Shown piece after piece: positions 22,423 through 33,744 of a stretch of DNA of 64,000 nt (the stretch's first letter is position 1; every line of letters starts with the position of its first letter). This stretch comes from Opeltia flavorubescens (lineage: Eukaryota > Ascomycota > Lecanoromycetes > Teloschistales > Teloschistaceae). The DNA lies in assembly GCA_000442125.1 (NCBI GenBank), contig KE546980.1, positions 1,054,001 to 1,118,000 of the forward strand, in the 5' to 3' direction. The position numbers were made by a program, and so were the translations under genes. A model generated the notes under the pieces. That model had not been told where the DNA came from and ran no database searches. It saw nothing but the letters and a program-made list of their open reading frames with translations.

Positions 22423-23739
22423 TCAGCTCCCCGCATCCCCCGAACTCCCCTCCGCTCTCCCCGCAGCTGCCATCTGCCAAGCTGGAATAGCCGCTTTCCC
22501 ACCTCTCCCCAACCCCGGCGTACTCGATCCTTCCCTCTTGGGCACATTCACGCCCGGAGCCGGCGCCATCTTCTCGCCCATCTCCGCCCCTTCATACGAA
22601 GCCTTCCTCCTCGCGACCTTGCCACCAAATACAGCATCCCCCACGCCACTCCCTCTCCTCTCCTGCGAACTATCCTTCTCGCTGCCAAACAGTGGGGTTG
22701 GAGGATTCGACGATATCGTCCGTAGCTGCGAGGTGGAATGCGACGGCGATAATGAAGGCGGATTTAACGTCGAAGAAGATCCCGTAGTGATGTTATTGTT
22801 ACCTAACCGTGTCCCTAAAAGTTTCTTCAAACTCCTAACCTCCGCGCCCAATTCCTCCAACCGAGAATCACCCTGACTTTTCCACCCCTCCAACGCTTGC
22901 GGCACAAGACCCCTCAAAGCATGGACCTGATCAGCAATCATTCTACTTTCGACTTCACGCTTTTTGCTACTATCCTTGAATTCTTCAACCACGGCATTAA
23001 CTTCCTCGAGTGATTTATCCAACTTTGCAGTTCGTTCCTCTTCGCGTGTTTTTATCTCTGCGGTGTCGGCGGCTAGTTGGTCAATGAGAGCGAATGCGCG
23101 GGAGAAGGAGGCGTCGAGGGATGCTTTGTCGGATTCGAGCTGTGGGGGGGTTGGCGGTGAGATGAGGGGGAGGATGTAGCGGCGGGAGAGGGCATAGAGG
23201 GTGTAGCCGAGGGTGGAGGTTAGGGTTGCGACGATGAAGTAGTCGCGCCAGTCGCGGTGGGGAGGTCTGGGTCTTTCTTAGTCTTCATTTGGATGGAACA
23301 GGGGATGGATTGCATGGGGAATTACTCTATAGGTTGCGCCCAGGGAAGGCTAGGGTAGGGACCATAACCGTAACCATAAACACCAGGCTTCCTTATCATC
23401 TGTTGAGTCGGGTATCCATAGCTTTGTGGTGGTGGTGGAGGAGGAGGCGTGGTTGTTGACTGGGACGACGAGTCCCCAGCTCTAGCAAGGGCAACATCGA
23501 TTTCTTCTTGGGTAAGGTTCTTCGATTGTAGAAACGCTATCCTCTTGTCGAGTGGAGAGCCAATGACTGAAGGGTCTTGAAGGACTATCGAAGATATGTC
23601 AGACACTGTTTAAATCATATAGCTGCATTGCGATTGTGGACAAGACCGTACATGAAACCTGCCATGAATGTCAGTTCATCCCAAGCTTGGACAGTCTATG
23701 TTTGCGTACAGCAGATGCGATCAAATCTTCTCTGACCAT
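22423..23739 (-). CDS. PEX14: Peroxin 14, peroxisomal import docking protein
   Basis: Predicted 381-residue peroxisomal membrane protein. Exons: 23739-23710, 23658-23652, 23584-23326 and 23272-22423, all in phase. The conserved N-terminal Pex14 domain is built from four pieces: MVREDLIASA, then VS-F from a 7-nt microexon, then LQDPSVIGSPLDKRIAFLQSK. It is followed by NLTQEEIDVALAR, a Pro stretch, and the RDWRDYFIVATLTSTLGYTL transmembrane region. A coiled coil (about 165-250) and a Ser-rich tail follow. The N-terminal domain binds Pex5 and Pex13 in the docking complex. The first exon and microexon are inferred from splice signals and from recovery of the family motif; the rest is clear. Confidence 0.9.
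23652..23658 (-). other. 7-nt microexon in Pex14
   Basis: Read on the minus strand, GTTTCAT lies between a GGCAG acceptor (with an upstream ACTGAC branch-like site) and a GTACGG donor. The introns on either side are 51 and 67 nt. It encodes Val, Ser and the first base of Phe, exactly completing the SAVSFLQDPSV motif of Pex14. Confidence 0.72.
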
Positions 23740-24305
23740 TGCGAAAGCCTTTATGAAGTTCCGGTGGCTATGCAATAAGACCGCTTTCTACGGTACGGAG
23801 AAGCAACGAAGGGAAGAGATAATCTACATGGGTTGAAAACCGAAGGCTGGTACAGCCGAGGTCCGTTAGAGATGACAGACATGAGGCTGAGAGACGGGAG
23901 ATCGCCGTCTAGCTGCCCTTGCAGATCATTCCATCCCACTTTACCCCACATCATATTGAAGATTAAACCTGGACCAGCTCTAGTGACATTGGCATACGGA
24001 CAATCTTATATTATACACATCTATCTTTTCTGTGAACATAGAGGTTTTGGAAGTAGTCTGAGCATCGAGCGTGGCGGTGCAAGACTTGATTCCCGTTCGT
24101 AGTGATTACCGTTAAAAACTTTGTGGTGAAGAAGAGTGAGATTGGGAAATAAAGTCCCAAGAGTAGCATAACAAGAACACACTGAGCGCAAATTTCACTG
24201 AAGGACCTCCTATGCCCTGGAATCGATGGTTTGAGAGACCACCCTCTGATACAACCACACTTAAAGACATAAGGTCAAATCAACTGCAACGGTGGTAATC
24301 TTGCC
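23740..24305. other. Intergenic, divergent promoter
   Basis: About 570 bases between divergently transcribed Pex14 and the DUF1749 esterase. I see nothing else. Confidence 0.4.
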
Positions 24306-25282
24306 ATGTCTACAGCGAAGTGCCCTGGAATACTCCACAGATACGTATGAGCTGATGCACTATTCAGTAAAAGCAATGACTTATTGTGGAAAATCAGACC
24401 CCCCGCCTCGTCGCCTTCGAGCACACGCGCGCCGGCTCCTCGCCACAAAATACCCTCCTCTTCATCGGCGGCCTCAACGAGGGTTTCCTAACAACACCAT
24501 ACACCCAAACCCTCTCCGCCACCCTCCCTCCCTCCTATTCCCTCGTCGAAATCCTCCTCTCATCCAGCTACTCCGGCTGGGGCCACTCGTCAATAACGCA
24601 AGATGTCGAAGAAATGGCCCAATGCGTCGAATACTTCCAATCGTTACGTCCCGGTGGGAAAACAGTCTTGATGGGGAATTCGACAGGCTGCCAGGATGTG
24701 CTGCACTATATTTCGTCAGAAGGATCGAGGCCGATAGTCGAAGGGGGGATATTACAAGCACCCGTTAGCGATCGGGAGGCTATTCAGATGATCTATCCGC
24801 AGGAAGACTATCAGAGGTATAATGATATGGCGCAGGAGTGGGTCAAAGAGGGAAAAGAAGAAGAGATGCTGCCTAATGAGGTTACGCTTCCTATTCTAGG
24901 AGCGAGAGTCACGGCGAGGAGATGGCTGAGTCTTGCGTCGCCTGGTCCTGAACATAACGGTGAGGATGACATGTTCAGTAGTGACCTGGAACCGGCAAGA
25001 TTCCAGTCAACGTTCGGAGTTGCTGCGCGAAGAGGCGTGGCTGTAATGATTCTGTTCAGTGGTCATGACGGATTCGTGCCATCGACCGTCGATAAAGAAA
25101 TGTTGGTAGCAAAAATGGAGAACGCCTTCATAAACGCTGGAGGAAAGCTCGGCAGCGGTTCAGGGATCTTGCCGGGTGCATCTCACACTGTCAAAGAGCA
25201 AGGGAGTGTTCGTGAAGAACTCCACAAACGCGTAAAAGACTTTCTCGAGGATATAGAACAAGGAATAGTTGGCCACAAATGA
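24306..25282 (+). CDS. SidJ-like alpha/beta hydrolase (DUF1749)
   Basis: Predicted 307-residue hydrolase in two exons, 24306-24344 and 24398-25282. The first exon gives MSTAKCPGILHRY, joined in phase to TPRLVAFEH, which matches the usual N-terminus of this family. The nucleophile elbow is GNSTG within VLMGNSTGCQDVLHY; a late FSGHDGFVP segment and the GILPGASHTVKE segment are candidates for the acidic residue and catalytic His. The family includes Aspergillus SidJ, which hydrolyses the intracellular siderophore fusarinine, and a fission yeast member of unknown role. There is no signal peptide, so it should be cytosolic. No siderophore synthesis gene lies nearby, so the substrate is open. Confidence 0.85.
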
Positions 25283-25685
25283 TACACCGCATGAATCAAA
25301 GCGATTGAAATGTATTCAAAAACATAGTAGTCATGAGAAAATAAGAGTGATCTTACGTAAAGACTTTTGAGTACGTCGAAACGTTGATTGTTGATCATTG
25401 TCGAGGCCAATCAGCAAAACATAAGATATTTGATATTTGAAATTTGCATCCACGACTCATGTGGAGAAGCTATCGAGGACCGGAAAGAACAAGTATGGAA
25501 GGCCTTCAACAATGCGATAGCTAAAAGCTAGCAGATCCATCGCAACAATGCAATACCACCAATCCTGGTTGGCAGATACGAGGCATCTTCCGAGATGCCC
25601 GATGTAATGATACTCTATCAGCTGGAAAAGTCGATCCTCCCAAAAAGCGGTCAGCGTAAGCAGACTGATCATCTTACTCGATACA
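25283..25685. other. Intergenic between convergent genes
   Basis: This is 3' UTR space of the hydrolase and Nst1. A minus-strand frame at 25457-25777 overlaps the Nst1 end out of frame and is not called. Confidence 0.4.
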
Positions 25686-28600
25686 TCAGAAACCAGGGTT
25701 GTGTAAGCCGCCTGGCTGCTGAAAAGGTCGTAGTCCTCCGAACCCAGGGAAAGCGCTGCCTGCAATAGGACTGCCAATTTCTCCTGGTATTCCTCCTCGC
25801 GTGCTCATAGAAGTGTTTCGTCCGGACTCGAATTTGACGAAAGTACCCGCATCCCCTTGCGACTCAATAATAAAGGAGCCACCGCCATTTTGGTTGTTAC
25901 CCTCGGTATCACATATATCCAGCATCTCCTGAAGAGTGATGGTACCTTCATTTGCAGGCTTCATTAATTCGACCTGGCGCAAAATTGCATCGGCCGGGTG
26001 GAATCCCGTCCGGTGGCTGGAAGGTTGGCTAGCGGTGAGCTTGTTGCATGCTGTACATATGAGGAGCCGAATAGTGTATGGTCGCGACGTAATCGGCCGG
26101 TTGGCGCCGACGATTCCAAAGGCATTGTTGTTCGGCCACCCAGAACCTTCAAATAGGTCAGCCAGATCATCACAATATTCAGTCTCTAATGACTACCTGG
26201 TGCATGTGCCCACTGAGGGGAGCCAGCCATTGGTGGCGCACCAAAAGGCATATGCGGTGTACCCCATGTACTTCCGTTCCCACCTTGGCTGCCTCGTGGA
26301 AGATTGTCAGCCTTGGAAGCTGGAAGCATCTTGTCAGTATATCTACCCAAATTGAAGGGAAACGCACATACTTCCAATGGGATCCGTGAACATAGGACTG
26401 GCGCCAAATCCTTGTCTGTAAGGTCCGCCAAGGGCTACACTTCCACGCCTCGGATTATTGCCGGCTGATGTTAGGGGTATGTCAGTATCATCCAGTAAAG
26501 CACTGCTGCCAAGATGATTGGCGAGGTCGTCGACTTCAGGTCTCCGGGGCCGGTCCTTGTCACCTTGTTGCTGAGGGGTAACACTAGACGGGCGCTGTAT
26601 AGGGGCTGGTCGAGCAATCGGTGCTGTGATGCTTGGTGCATCCATCGTAGATCTCTCTAGCGAAGTAGAAGTCTGCCTTGAGTGAGACCTCGAATGAGAA
26701 GGCATTGTATCGCGAGACATCATGTACTGAGTATGACTGCCTGATTGACTCATTGGTGTTTGGCCTGGGATGCTTTGTGTTACAGGAATCTCCATCGAGC
26801 CAATTCGGGCAGATGCTGCTTGCCTGGGAGCGTTCATCCCTGGAGCGAATGGCAGCCCATTTGGAGGTATGAAGTGCCGCTGTTGAGGGCTTCCTATTGG
26901 AGGGTGGTTACCGAATGAGGGTTCTTGCATTGGTGCCCGCGAGGTCGCGCTGGGCATCATTGGACCAAAATTGGGAGGATAGCCATTCATACCCATAGGC
27001 GGCAGACCAGGTGGCTGAGTGATCAGGTTGGACGAATTGCCAGCAGAATGGAAAGGCGGAGTTTGGCGCGGCTGCTGTGGTAAAGCCTGTGATGGTTTGC
27101 CTGCACTCGAGCCTGAATTGCTTTGTGGTCCGCCTGGTAGGCCAGGCGATGTGGTTGAGCCTGCTGAGGGAGCTTGGGACGTCTTTGGAGACGAGAGATG
27201 AGGATCCTGAAAAGAAGCTTGGCGTACGCGGATAGGCGTTGGGGCTTTAGGAACAACAGGAATCGCAATAGGGAGATGAGGTGAGGCATGGCTGCTTCGT
27301 GTCTGTGCCGGAGGTCTCGTAGGCTTTGAGTTTGGGATTTCAGGCACTGGAACCGCGGTGGATGACTTCCTTGCTTGCTCGTTCTTCCTAGCCTGGTCAT
27401 TTGCATCTTTAGAAGCTTGAGCCTTGGTCTCCTTATCACGCTTCTCGGCAGCTTCTCTATCCTTCTTCTCTGCGGCCGCTTTCTCCTTGGCTTCTTTCTC
27501 CTCACGCTCTTTCTTCCTCGCTTCCTCTCGTTTCTTCTTCTCCCTCTCCTTCTGTTCACGTTGCTTACGTTCCTGTTCAGCTTGCTGCTCTTTTGCCTCT
27601 TGCAAACGTCGTTGCTTTTCCGCTTCTTTACGCAGCCTCTCTTCTTCTTGAGCTTTCTTCTCAGCTTCCTTCTTCTTGCGCTGTTCCTCCTTTTTCTGCC
27701 GTTGCTCCTCCAACTTCTTCTCTTCAATTTCACGGGCGGCAGCCTCCTCGGCAGCCTTCTTCGCTTCACGCTGTGCCCGCTCTTCTTCCTGTTTCAGCTT
27801 GAGCTGCCGTTTCTTGTCCTTCTTCTTTTGAGCCTCCTTAGCTTTTTTAGCTTCACGTTGAGTGTCCAGACGCGACTCTTCCTCAAGCTCCTCAATTAGC
27901 TTTTGCTGCCGCTCAGCAGCGACCTTTTCACGATACGCTGTCAAAACGCGTTGTTCGAACATACGTGCCGCAAAGATTTGAAACATTCTGCGCCCTTCCT
28001 CCATGCGTTGTTCTTCCGTCATGGTCTCCTGAAGAATCGTAAGCAAAAGCAAAGGTCTACCATAAGTGCTTTACCATTTCATCATCCTCGTATTCTTCAT
28101 CGTCCCCGCTTTCGTAGCTCTCCTCATCCTCATCCTCGTCCCCATCGTCATAGAAGACATCGTCTTCTACGGGCGGACCATGGTTATGCGATGGCATTGC
28201 TGGATGTGACAAACCTGCCGCAGCTGCGTACTGTGCGTCTTCCTCGCGTTGCATTCGACGTTCTGCAAGCTGTTCCATCATTTCGATGAACTTCTTCCCG
28301 TCATTCTTAAGAAGATCATCTGCGACAGTCAGAATACCACCTGAGAGATATCAGCGCCTTAGGTCAAGGTCTGCAGTCAAGCCTGAGGAGGCGCACCTTG
28401 CACGGTCAGACTATTGCCAAAGTTGAAGAAATCGTTCGCTGGCTGAGGTGCTAAAGGCTCCTCTTCAGGTTCCTCATCACTGTATTCCTCATCTTCGTCG
28501 TCATCGCTGAAGTCCTCTACCTCCTCTACTTCCTCACCTTCATTAGGTATTTCCGAGATCCGGCCTTTGGATGCTCGTTGATAATTCAAGGGGGGCGGAT

Positions 28601-29669
28601 TCCGACTAGGAGCGAACCGCGACATAGGGTGATGTATTCCAGGAGTAGGTAATATCGGTGTTCCATCGACGAGGCTGATTTGCTGATGATTGGCGTACTG
28701 CTCAAGCTCCTCATAGTATGCGTCATACAAGACTTCGAGCTCTTCTTCTATTGCTGTCCGCTTCCGCCCGCAGACTGTACAGCTGCATGAGTGCTTCTGC
28801 TGTTCTTTCATCTTCTTTAATACAGCCTCCTTCTCAACCTTAACGAGCGATCGCCGATCTTCCTCACCAAGTGATAGCCAGAACTCCTTTATCCTCTCCC
28901 TCTCTTCCTGCGTCGAAGTATTCCAAATCCGGTCTTTCGCGACGTGGTGAGCAGATCTACTGCCTGACATGGGCGGAGGCGGCGGAGGTGGTGGAGGGGC
29001 TCTGAAATGTGAAGCATGTGAGGTTGGATAAGGGGACGCGTATCTTTGCTGGGAAAAGGATTGGTCTTGACCTTTGGCCCTCTTCTTCGATTTTCTATTG
29101 TCAGACTGCCGGGGTATTGGAGGGTGCGATAAGAATCCACCAGGAGGAACACCAAAGGACCTCTCGTACAGGTGGCCATCATCGTCTGTATAATACAGAT
29201 CTTCCCCTTCGGCGGGCTCATACTGGTCTGCGTCATCGTAATCAGACGCTCCATAGTCGTATCCATTTATGGCTGCTGGCGGTTCATTTAACCCATAAGC
29301 AAAGTCTTTGTATGGTGGCTTCGCTGCCGATTGTGCTGCTCTGGACTCGGCAGCCAGCTGTTGCTCTGCCACAAGACGGGCAGCTTGTTTTTCCCGTCTC
29401 TTCTGCTTCTTACGATTGACAGTATGTGTTGGAGCGGTTGAGGACCCTGCCGAGACACCATTTGCAGAATGAATATCTTCATTGACTTGTGAAGCGGAAG
29501 AAGCTGCATTGCTGACGGCAGGAGGCTTGGTGGATTGATCAGATACCCCCGACAGCTGGGAGCTAGATTTATTATCTTTGACAGGTTCAATGTTCGACGG
29601 TGGTTTTGTAGTTGTAGATTTGGTGTCCTTCTTCGACCCCGCAGTTCGAGGACGTGCGTTGGAAGGCAT
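25686..29669 (-). CDS. NST1: Stress-response protein Nst1
   Basis: Predicted 1259-residue protein. Exons: 29669-28397, 28340-28075, 28028-26372, 26319-26197 and 26146-25686, all in phase. The order is typical of Nst1: a Ser-rich N-terminus with an [14 protein letters not shown] basic stretch, a Pro run, a cysteine pair (SCTVCGRKR), acidic blocks, the [29 protein letters not shown] segment completed by splicing, then a very long Lys/Glu/Arg coiled coil of about 200 residues, a Pro/Gln/Ser-rich region, and a C-terminal globular part with [16 protein letters not shown]. Yeast NST1 lowers salt tolerance and interacts with splicing and P-body components. The coiled coil explains long open frames on the other strand. 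Confidence 0.9.
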
Positions 29670-30370
29670 CTCTGCTATATGAACTGGAAGATCTCACAGT
29701 CTATAGAGAGATTGGGCGATGAGACTGTCCTGCCTTAAGTAGACCCCTTGTTCCCAAGATTTATAAAGCCAGTTGTGTCCGCTGGTCATGCTCAATTTTG
29801 TTGAATGCCAAGGATTACGGTCCTGGTAACGGTGTCGGGAAGCGTGCTTTTTCTATTTGCACTTGCAAGTCTTGTTGATCCAAATGTATTACACTGATCT
29901 TAAGGGTTTCACAAGTTGTTGAGATGCATCTGTAATATTGTGTCTATTTTCCGAACCCCCCGTTCGTCAGGTACAAGGAACCGCCTCATAAGGCTGAGTT
30001 ACGTATTGCCGACTTCAAGGTCCTCACCTCTTCCTCCCTGCCGAGCCTGCCCCCAAACATCAGACATCCCGACCCTACAAGTACGAATCCTACCGCCCTC
30101 GTGGACATAAACTTGTCCGTGTCTCTCGCTCTACCTACATAGCCAGAGCGGGACTTCCCGTGCTTCGACCTACCATAAACTTTGTCTTACTCAGATATTA
30201 CCAATGCGGACAACCAAGAATCATCCGAGCGTCTGACGAAATTATATCGTGACAGGCTTGAGGATCTCTTTGTTGCGAGCGTGCCATAGAAGCTGCTCCG
30301 GAACCGACTCCGAGACGAAGCACCTTGCCCTCATACTGGAGTCTCAATCCACCTTCCTCCATTGGTTACA
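29670..30370. other. Intergenic, divergent promoter of Nst1 and Rho2
   Basis: About 700 bases. Small frames at 29916-30110 and elsewhere have no supporting features. Confidence 0.4.
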
Positions 30371-31354
30371 ATGTCTCAGCAACAGGGACAAAATGTTATG
30401 CGAAGGTATGTAGGAACTCGCACTGGAGGCAAAGCATCACAAAGACCCGAACTATTCGATCGATTCGCTTCATCAGGATCGTCAACGCACCCTATCCCGG
30501 TCGAACGGCTTTCAAGGATGCCTATCCCAGCCCACCGTCGAGCGATTATACTTTTCCGAAGTAGCAACCCTTTGCGACTGGCCACTGACGCGAAGACCTC
30601 AACAGGAAGTTAGTCATCATTGGCGACGGCGCCTGCGGCAAGACGAGTCTGTTAAGTGTCTTCACATTAGGATACTTCCCAACAGTAAGGACCGCGAACG
30701 AGGTTTTTTATTCCTTTAGCAGCTGACCGGCAACAGCATTATGTACGCATTTCCTTCTGCCCCGGTGAACGATGCGATCGAGCATCATCCATTAATATTG
30801 TACACCCCCTCTTTAGGTACCCACCGTCTTCGAGAATTATGTCACAGACTGTCGAGTGGACGGCAAGTCCGTACAGCTCGCTTTGTGGGATACGGCAGGA
30901 CAAGAAGATTACGAACGACTACGACCTCTTGCATATTCAAAAGCACATGTCATATTAATAGGCTTCTCCGTCGATACGCCAGATTCTCTCGATAACGTGA
31001 AGCATAAGGTAAGCGAAGGCAAATTTCCTCTTTGGCTTTCCACCAAATCTAAACCGCTGCCAGTGGGTCGAAGAGGCCAACGAACGATGTCCCGGTGTGC
31101 CCATAATCCTTGTCGGACTCAAGAAAGATCTTCGAGAAGATCCGATGGCACAGGAAGAAATGAGAAAGAAATCTCTTCACTTTACAACCGATAACGAAGG
31201 AAGCAATGCCGCGCGTGAGATAGGAGCACGTAAATATCTGGAATGCTCGTCCTTAACAGGGGAAGGCGTGGACGATGTCTTCGAGGCAGCCACTAGAGCA
31301 GCCTTACTGACATTCGAAAAAGGCGAAGGAGGAGGTTGCTGTACCATCCTATAG
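30371..31354 (+). CDS. RHO2: Rho2-type small GTPase
   Basis: Predicted 200-residue Rho GTPase. Exons: 30371-30405, 30606-30684, 30737-30742, 30817-31008 and 31064-31354, in phase. Visible motifs: P-loop [11 protein letters not shown], switch I with [15 protein letters not shown] (the Thr is the Mg-binding residue), switch [18 protein letters not shown], the [10 protein letters not shown] base-binding element in the TKxD position, SSLTGEG, and a CaaX box CTIL preceded by a second Cys. The final Leu suggests geranylgeranylation. Sequence such as [19 protein letters not shown] and [23 protein letters not shown] points to Rho2, which acts at the plasma membrane upstream of cell-wall alpha-glucan synthesis through Pck2 in fission yeast, rather than Rho1 or Rho3. 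The third exon is six bases. Confidence 0.93.
30737..30742 (+). other. 6-nt microexon in Rho2
   Basis: CATTAT lies between a CAACAG acceptor, preceded by GCTGAC, and a GTACGC donor. It encodes His-Tyr in the switch I lead-in [13 protein letters not shown]. The neighbouring introns are 52 and 74 nt. Without it the effector loop would be two residues short. Confidence 0.78.
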
Positions 31355-31662
31355 GTTCACCGGAAGAAGTATCTTAAGCGGAAGGGCGTTGGTGATAACG
31401 GTGTTGCCGGGGGAGTTCTGGATCTCAGTTGCTCTGCATTGCCGGTGTCATCCCGAGGGTTCTTAGATGTTGCCTTTTTGATGCTGTATGCAAGCGCTTG
31501 TACCAAAAAACAAGGTGATAAAACCTAGTAAATAATTCCTGTACAGTCGGATCATCCGTTCCGACCAAGTCGATACGACGGTTCTTCCCTTTTCCGCTTT
31601 TGACCATAATTCTCTCAAAACAAATCTCACTCCGCGACCACCAGACGATATCTTTACCCCCC
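31355..31662. other. Intergenic between convergent genes
   Basis: About 310 bases of 3' UTR between Rho2 and the mL40 gene. I see nothing else. Confidence 0.4.
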
Positions 31663-32301
31663 TTACCTCCTCCACCCATGATCCCATCCACCCCTAGGCG
31701 GCCCCTCCACCTGCGCTCTCGCATACTCAATCGGCACCCCTCCATTCCCCACTATCTCGCCCTCCATCTTTAATCCCCCGAACAAACCCTTCCGCGTCGT
31801 TGCCTGGCGATACAATTTTCCTCCATCATCCAGCCCCACCCGCAACTCTTCGCAAGCAGCCCGCATCGCATTATACTGTCTCTCCAATTCCAACTCCTCT
31901 TTCCGCCGCTGTTTATGCAGGTGTAATTGTGCAGCGCGGTGGATGGTCCAGTGGCGGAGAGCACGGAGGCGGGAGAAGCGTAGGGGCCGGGGGGTTTTGG
32001 GATGGTGCAGGTGGTAGCGTATTAATGCTAGGGAGGGTTATGGAGTGTTAGTCGGAGTTCTTTGAGAAGATGAGGTATGGTGGAGAGGTGTGATGGGATG
32101 GAAAGGAGCGAAGGACGAAGGGGGATATTCACTTATTCTTTCATCGACCTGCTCTCGTTGTTGGCGGGCGAGGACAGGGGCAGAGGTACTGAACTTGGCG
32201 GATTGGGAGGGATGATTGACAGAGTTGGTGGGTAGCGCACGAGTACGGATAGGAATCTGGAGGGCAGAGGCTAGAGATTCGAGAACGGGAGAGAGCTTCA
32301 T
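31663..32301 (-). CDS. MRPL28: Mitochondrial large-subunit ribosomal protein mL40 (MRPL28)
   Basis: Predicted 177-residue mitoribosomal protein. Exons 32301-32133 and 32027-31663 join in phase. The N-terminus is Ser/Arg-rich and free of acidic residues before about residue 40, a mitochondrial presequence. The body has the RYHLHHPKTPRPLRFSRLR segment, a basic helix (LRHWTIHRAAQLHLHKQRRK) and the C-terminal PIEYARAQVEGPPRGGWDHGW signature that I associate with fungal L28/mL40. It is in the large subunit of the mitochondrial ribosome. The Met at 32301 gives the best leader; the frame stays open upstream, so an earlier start cannot be excluded. Confidence 0.8.
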
Positions 32302-32973
32302 GATGGTGGATGGGGTGCGAGCCCGAGGATTTTTGGGAGGTGAAGTTTGATGTCGTCTGGAGGATTTGCATAGATGCATGGCCTGCCTGATTCCTAAGAT
32401 TGCATAAGGGCATAAATATACTGCATAAAACCCACTTTCCACAATTGACAAACTCCGGCTTTTACAGACCATGATTTAATACAGTGAATTTGAAATGATA
32501 ATACCACTGCAACGATCACCGTTCCATGGCGAAAAACAGGAGAACTAATCCAGCTGATGACTGACGATATAAATACATAGACTATGCCTACAGGCCAAGA
32601 CGATGGTAAGTTTTGGTCTGCCATTGTTAATTTGGTTTCCATTTCAGGCAGTAGTTGGCTTCAAAATACGTTGTACTGGTAAATAGCGATTATTCCATAC
32701 TCATCCGGGGTACTTGCAGCATCAGCCGTGAAAAATGTTGGAATATGGTGTCATGAACACGTGTATTGCCCTTTATGCCTTGCTTTGATACATTTATCTT
32801 TATCGCTCACATATATCAGTCGTCATGAATAGATTTTTGTGGAGGGGGGAATTTGTAAGCAATAGTCTCTTGCTGGATGAGATTATCATTGCTCAATCTT
32901 ACTAGCCAACTTTCAAGGTTGCGGCATTCATTTTCGGCAGCGTTCTGATCTTCAATGACCGGTAAGGTTTCAT
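32302..32973. other. Intergenic
   Basis: About 670 bases between two minus-strand genes, AT-rich. I see no RNA gene or repeat. Confidence 0.4.
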
Positions 32974-33744
32974 TCAATATCTCATCTCTACATCTAGAGC
33001 AGTCAAGTTCAGAACAGCTCCATCCGCACTCTGATAATGCAGGTTGCCTCTACCACCATCTGTATAATTCTTCCCATAATATTCGATCAAATTAGGGTAA
33101 CGCTTCTTGGGCGGATTAGTATAGTAGACAGTCCCACCTGTCAAAATGCTCTTAGAGGACGAGATCTGCCATTGTCCAGGACCTGGAGGGGTAACATCTC
33201 TTCTTCGAATGCTCAGCGCATCATCACGCTTTGCAAACCAGCTACTTCCGTGAAAACCTAACGCTCGGATTCCGGTCGCCCCAATCCAAGCAGAAGTTCC
33301 ATCTTCAATATTGGGCGGTACCGACTGTGGTATACGAATATAACTCGCTCCTGCTGCCGGTATCTGCCCGAGCCCTGGAAGGAAGTAACTCCACACAAGG
33401 TGCCAGCGGCCTCCGGGGAAGGATGGTCCTACGTGGGTTGCAAGCACACGGCCATCGCACCCGCTTTGGAGGTTGTGAACAGGGTTCTCCTCGTTACGCC
33501 AGACGATGGCAACTTCAAGATCGTGCAGGTCGGAGAACTCGACTTCGCCGCGTGGACCCCGACGGAAGAGAGGAGCGCAACACTCGCCGGGAAGAAGGTC
33601 TTCGCATGTTTCGTCGTAGATAGGAGCGTTATGGCCGTCGGAGGCAGCGTTCACGATATTACGGATGACGACTGTGACTTCGAGGGACAGGGAAGAGCTG
33701 AGGAGGAGTAAGAGAAGAAAAAAGAGGGTCCTGCTCGGCTGCAT
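32974..33744 (-). CDS. Secreted protein of unknown function
   Basis: A single-exon frame of 256 residues. It has a clear signal peptide (long Leu/Ser hydrophobic core in residues 6-21). The mature part has a cluster of Cys residues (TCEDLLPGECCAPLF, plus SGCDGR), likely two disulfides, two N-glycosylation sequons near the end (NYT and NLT), and dibasic sites (KRD and RRRD) that a Kex2-type protease could cut. I recognise no catalytic motif. It could be a secreted effector-like or cell-wall protein. It lies next to the kinase/patatin/HeLo island, although the intervening gap is 1.4 kb. Confidence 0.7.
   Translation of the reverse strand: MQPSRTLFFLLLLLLSSSLSLEVTVVIRNIVNAASDGHNAPIYDETCEDLLPGECCAPLFRRGPRGEVEFSDLHDLEVAIVWRNEENPVHNLQSGCDGRVLATHVGPSFPGGRWHLVWSYFLPGLGQIPAAGASYIRIPQSVPPNIEDGTSAWIGATGIRALGFHGSSWFAKRDDALSIRRRDVTPPGPGQWQISSSKSILTGGTVYYTNPPKKRYPNLIEYYGKNYTDGGRGNLHYQSADGAVLNLTALDVEMRY

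Noticed and set aside
24292-24768. 158-codon frame over the DUF1749 gene start
   Set aside because: Arg/Pro-rich out-of-frame shadow. The spliced model explains the region.
27375-27899. Leu/Phe-rich 174-codon plus-strand frame resembling a membrane protein
   Set aside because: Antisense shadow of the Lys/Glu coiled coil of Nst1.
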